Shown piece after piece: positions 4,810 through 7,525 of a stretch of 7,525 bases of DNA. The position numbers and the translations under genes are program-made. Every line of letters begins with the position of its first letter. Position 1 is the stretch's first letter. This DNA comes from an uncultured Bacteroidales bacterium (GTDB taxonomy: Bacteria; Bacteroidota; Bacteroidia; Bacteroidales; Paludibacteraceae), in the NCBI GenBank assembly GCA_945949375.1, contig CAMFEN010000046.1:1-7525 (forward strand), written 5' to 3'. The notes below the pieces were generated by a model. It had not been told where the DNA came from, made no database searches, and saw nothing but the letters and a program-made list of their open reading frames with translations.

Positions 4810-6471
4810 TTAGTCGGCTTGATACATTGGCATGACTACGATGAAGGCGTTGGGGGTTTTGAGGTAGAGAGGTTGGGTGGGATATTTCTTTTTGTCGGCG
4901 TAGTACATATCCATGGTTTTCCATCCCAACGCATCGATTACCCTCAGTCCTTTCAGTAGTGTAGTCGGGTTGTGGGCTGCATTGTACCCGTCCTTTTTGA
5001 TATAGCAATAGGCATTGAGTTTTTTCGCGCTTTTGGCTTTCTCGATGTACTCGCTGACACTTGCGTCCTTACGCAGAAGGGTCAGTTGGTCGTCTTTTGG
5101 CAAGATGGGAGCAATGCCGGGGAATCTTGACACTTTTTGTTTGAGTTCCTCCGTAACCCATCTGTCGTTCTTGTTTCCTGCTAAGACCAGTTGCTCTTTC
5201 TGCACCTTCTGATAGACGATGGCTATGATATAGCCATCGGTAGCAATAGCGAGGTTCTTCCCGATATACATGAAGTATAGGTCTATTCTAAGTTGTTCGT
5301 TCTTGACGCAGCACCCATCGAGCGCGAGGATGGTCTTTTGTGTCAAACCCGTTGCTTCTGCGAGTTCTTTCGGGGACATCTGTACATGGGGATAGTCCCG
5401 AGAAGTAGCCGGTGTATTGAGCGGTACGATGGGTTGGCGTGTGCCTGCCGGCTTGGTGTCGGCAGCGGGCTTTTTCGCTTTCTTTGCAGCGGCTTTGCCG
5501 GTGGGCTTGGGCTTGGCAATCGGTGCCGGCTTAGGGGCTGCTTTAGGTGCCGGTTTGGGTGTGGGCGGTGCGATGAGCGGCTTTTGGTATGCCATCTTGC
5601 GCAAGGGTACAGCCGTCTTCTTGACGCGGGCGGAACCGCCATTATTCATATACGCGCCCATCTCACGAATGAGCCGGTCAGCAAGCGGTTTTATTTTCAG
5701 GAAGTCGTCCTCGGCGACATAGTATTTATCCGTGATGTAGTAACTCCATGACTTGTGTAAGAGGCTGTTAGACTGCCCTTTCTGCTTGTAGAGGTAGCAG
5801 ATATACTGCTCGAAGAAGCGTGCCCAAATCTCGCATCGTTCGCGCCAATATGGGTTGCTACCCCAAGCGCGTTGATAGTTCTTGCCATTTACGATGGAAT
5901 CGATTATCTGATTGAGCCATGCACGGAACTGGCAGCCGGTGTTTTCGGGGAGTGTCTTTGCGACGGAAGTACCTCCTGATAGTGCGGTGTAGTCTTTGTT
6001 TTGGTCAATGAATGCTCCGAAGCAGTAGTCGAGTGCGTGCCCGTACTCATGCGCCAAAGAGCCTGCACCCTTCTTCTTGGTGAGGTTAATCATGTTCAGC
6101 CGCGGCTCATAGTGTGCTGCTGCTCCGCGGTGCCCCCGCGCACCAAAGGCGATACCTATCTGACTATCAAAGCCGATATTCTTCGTGCCAAGAATGGTTG
6201 CCAACTCTTTGAGGGTGGTGAGTATGCCGGCGGCGTAGTCGTTGCGCTCTTCGGTATTGACCCAGTTGCCGAACTCGAATCCTTTGAGGTGGTAATCAAT
6301 CATTACTTGATACAGGTCGGGCACGCGGTCGCCACTATGTGCGAAGCGCGGGTTGTTCATAGTCCGAAAGCCGTTGTACAGGTCAGCCCTACCGCCAAGA
6401 GCGATAGGATGACTAACGAGTTGGTTTCCCTCTCGGCGCAAGTTGCGCCCTACATCGGTAATCTTTTTCAT
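4810..6471 (-). CDS. LPD1 zincin-like polyvalent protein fused to a sliding-clamp-like C-terminal domain
   Basis: Residues 60-225 match the large polyvalent protein-associated domain 1 (LPD1): FEFGNWVN (66-72), IGIAFGARGHRGAAAHYEP (105-123) and INLTKKKGAGSLAHEYGHAL (128-147), with HEYGH at 141-145 as zincin metal site and Glu214 or Glu221 in EIWARFFEQY as the likely third ligand. Residues 288-345 are a Pro/Ala/Lys linker. Residues 365-553 show, in order, ATDG (410-413), RFP...ILP (449-458), NPTTLLKGL (501-509), PLYL (534-537) and VVMPM (545-549) four residues before the end. This is the motif order of the last two domains of DNA polymerase III beta (ATDGHRLA, FPxxxxxIP, VMPM). Known: polyvalent proteins of phages and plasmids are thought to enter the recipient with the DNA. 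Inferred: a peptidase-like module is tied to replication handling. Translation is coupled by ATGA to the basic protein upstream. The LPD1 part is well supported; the clamp part rests on motifs only. Confidence 0.85.
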   Translation of the reverse strand: MKKITDVGRNLRREGNQLVSHPIALGGRADLYNGFRTMNNPRFAHSGDRVPDLYQVMIDYHLKGFEFGNWVNTEERNDYAAGILTTLKELATILGTKNIGFDSQIGIAFGARGHRGAAAHYEPRLNMINLTKKKGAGSLAHEYGHALDYCFGAFIDQNKDYTALSGGTSVAKTLPENTGCQFRAWLNQIIDSIVNGKNYQRAWGSNPYWRERCEIWARFFEQYICYLYKQKGQSNSLLHKSWSYYITDKYYVAEDDFLKIKPLADRLIREMGAYMNNGGSARVKKTAVPLRKMAYQKPLIAPPTPKPAPKAAPKPAPIAKPKPTGKAAAKKAKKPAADTKPAGTRQPIVPLNTPATSRDYPHVQMSPKELAEATGLTQKTILALDGCCVKNEQLRIDLYFMYIGKNLAIATDGYIIAIVYQKVQKEQLVLAGNKNDRWVTEELKQKVSRFPGIAPILPKDDQLTLLRKDASVSEYIEKAKSAKKLNAYCYIKKDGYNAAHNPTTLLKGLRVIDALGWKTMDMYYADKKKYPTQPLYLKTPNAFIVVMPMYQAD

Positions 6472-6671
6472 TGGAAGATTTGCATTTGTAGTTTGTTGGT
6501 ACGGGTGGATTTTGCCTTGGTGGCAGTGCGCTTAGTGGTTTTGCGCTTAGTGGTTTTGCACTTGCGGGTCTTGCACTTGCCAGCGGCTTTGCGTGCGGTG
6601 CGTTTCTTGCAGGCACCTGCCATAGTCATCTCGCTCGGACGGAGCGTGGCGATAGGTTGTTTGAGTTTCAT
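6468..6671 (-). CDS. Small Lys/Arg/Thr-rich basic protein with pentad repeats (histone H1-tail-like)
   Basis: The 67-residue protein is extremely basic. From residue 32 to 56 it consists of five pentads (KCKTR, KCKTT, KRKTT, KRTAT, KAKST), preceded by CKKRTARKAAGK. It has no acidic residue after Glu14. Such tails bind nucleic acid without a fold, like bacterial histone H1-like proteins; the two cysteines in the repeats and Cys21 are unusual. The stop overlaps the start of the LPD1 gene (ATGA, 6468-6471), and the P5-like gene ends 23 bp before its start, so it sits inside the operon. A shorter start at Met17 (MAGACKK) is possible. The matching DNA has 15-bp repeats (6528-6580). DNA condensation or packaging is inferred. 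An open frame in another register covers the same repeats but overlaps the next gene by 59 bp and is less likely. Confidence 0.7.
   Translation of the reverse strand: MKLKQPIATLRPSEMTMAGACKKRTARKAAGKCKTRKCKTTKRKTTKRTATKAKSTRTNKLQMQIFQ
6528..6580. repeat. 15-bp tandem repeats inside the basic-protein gene
   Basis: GCGCTTAGTGGTTTT occurs twice without change (6528-6542, 6543-6557), followed by a diverged unit (6558-6572) and the start of a fourth. One unit encodes one pentad of the basic protein, so the array can grow or shrink without breaking the frame. Confidence 0.8.
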
Positions 6672-6694
6672 TGTTTTGTGGAATTAAAGTGTGT

Positions 6695-7240
6695 TTATAA
6701 CATTGTCCATGCTGTTTCTATGGCTTGGCGGTCGGGTTGTGGCGTGAAGCCGTTCTCGGAAATAGCCATGGCATAGACAATAGCCGTGAGTTGGTTGTGG
6801 TTGGTGGGCGTGATGGTCTCGGTAGGGGATAATCCGGCGCGGTTGGCGACATTGGCGATATATGCCTGCGTGTTGTTCTCGGACGGTGGTGCCCAACGCG
6901 TGATGATTTTCTCGATGGTGTCGCAATGGTGCTTCCGGATATAGGTCTGCAAAGTCTTGATGGCGGCGCGGTAGCCGTACTCCATGGCAGAGAACTGCTC
7001 GAAGGAGCCGTCGGTATTGGGCGAGACCTTGCCTAACCAGCGTTCGGAGGAGATGCGAATGTTGAGCGGGTTATTGTTGCGGTAACCGCGTGGTAGGGCT
7101 GTGTTTTGGAACTGTTGCATAGTTTCTTCGGATGTTCGTTTGGCGAGCAGGTAACGGACGAGTAGGACGATAAGGACTATCAGCAAAATGCCCGCGACGG
7201 TGCCTGCTGTGGCGAGGATAAGAGTTTCTTCTCTTTTCAT
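6695..7240 (-). CDS. Membrane-anchored phage P5/lysozyme-like protein
   Basis: The 181-residue protein has an N-terminal transmembrane helix (about 7-33, LILATAGTVAGILLIVLIVL) after a short charged start, then a soluble domain with RGYRNNNPLNIR (51-62), W..K....DGSFEQF (68-83), YGYRAAIKTLQTYI (88-101) and RWAPPSENNTQAYI (115-128). This set is typical of proteins commonly annotated as phage 'structural protein P5' in Bacteroidota, thought to carry a lysozyme/transglycosylase-like fold. With the anchor facing the periplasm it could open peptidoglycan for virion passage, lysis or DNA transfer. I chose 7240 over 7291 because the upstream gene ends there with an ATGA overlap. The catalytic residue cannot be named from motifs alone. 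It is followed after 23 bp by the basic protein. Family confidence is high; the exact role is inference. Confidence 0.82.
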   Translation of the reverse strand: MKREETLILATAGTVAGILLIVLIVLLVRYLLAKRTSEETMQQFQNTALPRGYRNNNPLNIRISSERWLGKVSPNTDGSFEQFSAMEYGYRAAIKTLQTYIRKHHCDTIEKIITRWAPPSENNTQAYIANVANRAGLSPTETITPTNHNQLTAIVYAMAISENGFTPQPDRQAIETAWTML

Positions 7241-7524
7241 AGGAAGTATTTGATAGTTCGGATGAGTAAGGCGATGGCGAGTAGCGACCAAAAGACGATG
7301 CCTGATATGCGGCAGAAGGCTTGTATGGGTGTTTCCTTTCGTTCGCGTTCTATGTACTCCACGACAGGTACTTTTACTTCGATGTTTTGGCGTATGGTAT
7401 CTGGTCGTTGATGTGCTGTGAGGTTGAGTTGTCCGGATTGGTGTGTGAGTGTGGCGGCGGCGTTGCCTGCTGTGATAGAGAGCGAGTCGCCGATGATTTC
7501 GTGGAGGAGGGAATCGCAGTTGCA
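7237..7524 (-). CDS. Unrecognised membrane protein with C-terminal anchor, partial (runs off right edge)
   Basis: The 95 visible residues form the C-terminal end of a protein whose start lies outside the window. A soluble part (opening CNCDSLLHEIIGDSLS, then VKVPVVEYIERERKE) is followed by one transmembrane helix (about 72-94, ISGIVFWSLLAIALLIRTIK) that reaches the C-terminus. The stop codon overlaps the start of the P5-like gene (ATGA), so the two are coupled. Small proteins with this shape (Ser/Thr-rich stalk, 'VPVVEY'-like segment, terminal helix) occur next to P5-like genes in Bacteroidota phages, from memory; I cannot name the family. A role with the P5-like protein at the envelope, for example in lysis, is a guess from context. 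Confidence 0.7.
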   Translation of the reverse strand, partial: CNCDSLLHEIIGDSLSITAGNAAATLTHQSGQLNLTAHQRPDTIRQNIEVKVPVVEYIERERKETPIQAFCRISGIVFWSLLAIALLIRTIKYFL

Positions 7525-7525
7525 G

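Noticed and set aside
5293..5751. Plus-strand frame rich in Cys/Gly/Arg
   Set aside because: It mirrors the Pro/Ala/Lys linker of the LPD1 gene and has no support of its own.
6413..6616. Alternative minus-strand frame of 67 codons with its own SAKPLSAKPL repeats
   Set aside because: The 15-bp DNA unit makes every frame repetitive. This one overlaps the LPD1 gene by 59 bp, while the chosen frame ends with an ATGA overlap.
6001..6687. Open frame of 228 codons on the plus strand
   Set aside because: It is the complement of the LPD1 domain and basic-protein gene; the long open stretch follows from their codon composition.

Overview
The window looks like a Bacteroidota (probably Bacteroidales) chromosome entered by a mobile element at a tRNA gene. 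The order signals run as follows: promoters have the phylum's TTTG-N19/20-TAnnTTTG form, starts have A-rich leaders without Shine-Dalgarno sites, and the left flank holds a porU homologue, the C25-family sortase of the type IX secretion system, which is restricted to this phylum.

Left flank, host side (1-2390): on the minus strand, a small fumarylacetoacetate-hydrolase-like (FAH) gene is followed by the 5' part of porU, which leaves the window at base 1. The same pairing (PG0025-PG0026) is known in Porphyromonas gingivalis. The FAH-like protein has lost its metal-binding E-x-E. A gene-free stretch of about 460 bp follows, with a triple 11-bp tandem repeat, then a strong promoter and a tRNA-His gene on the plus strand. 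Two mismatches in the acceptor stem lie in the 3' half of that tRNA, the half an integrating element would replace.

Element entry (2390-4070): immediately after the tRNA come a 15-bp palindrome, a short direct repeat, a 17-bp hairpin that includes most of the A-run before the start codon, and a 405-residue tyrosine recombinase in the same direction as the tRNA. Behind the integrase lies a repeat-rich gap with a second copy of the palindrome and phased GGTTACAA repeats.

Element cargo (4072-7525, all minus strand): a self-contained DUF4160-DUF2442 pair (putative toxin-antitoxin-like module) has its own promoter, terminator and a 13-bp inverted repeat. To its right is a tightly packed operon. 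In transcription order this holds a partial C-terminally anchored membrane protein, a membrane-anchored P5/lysozyme-like protein, a Lys/Arg/Thr pentad-repeat basic protein, and a 553-residue protein that joins an LPD1 zincin-like 'polyvalent protein' domain to what looks like the C-terminal half of a DNA polymerase sliding clamp. ATGA overlaps link two of the three junctions. The set suggests a phage-like or conjugative element whose operon makes proteins for envelope passage and for handling incoming DNA. No capsid, terminase, relaxase or type IV secretion gene is visible, so the type of element is open.
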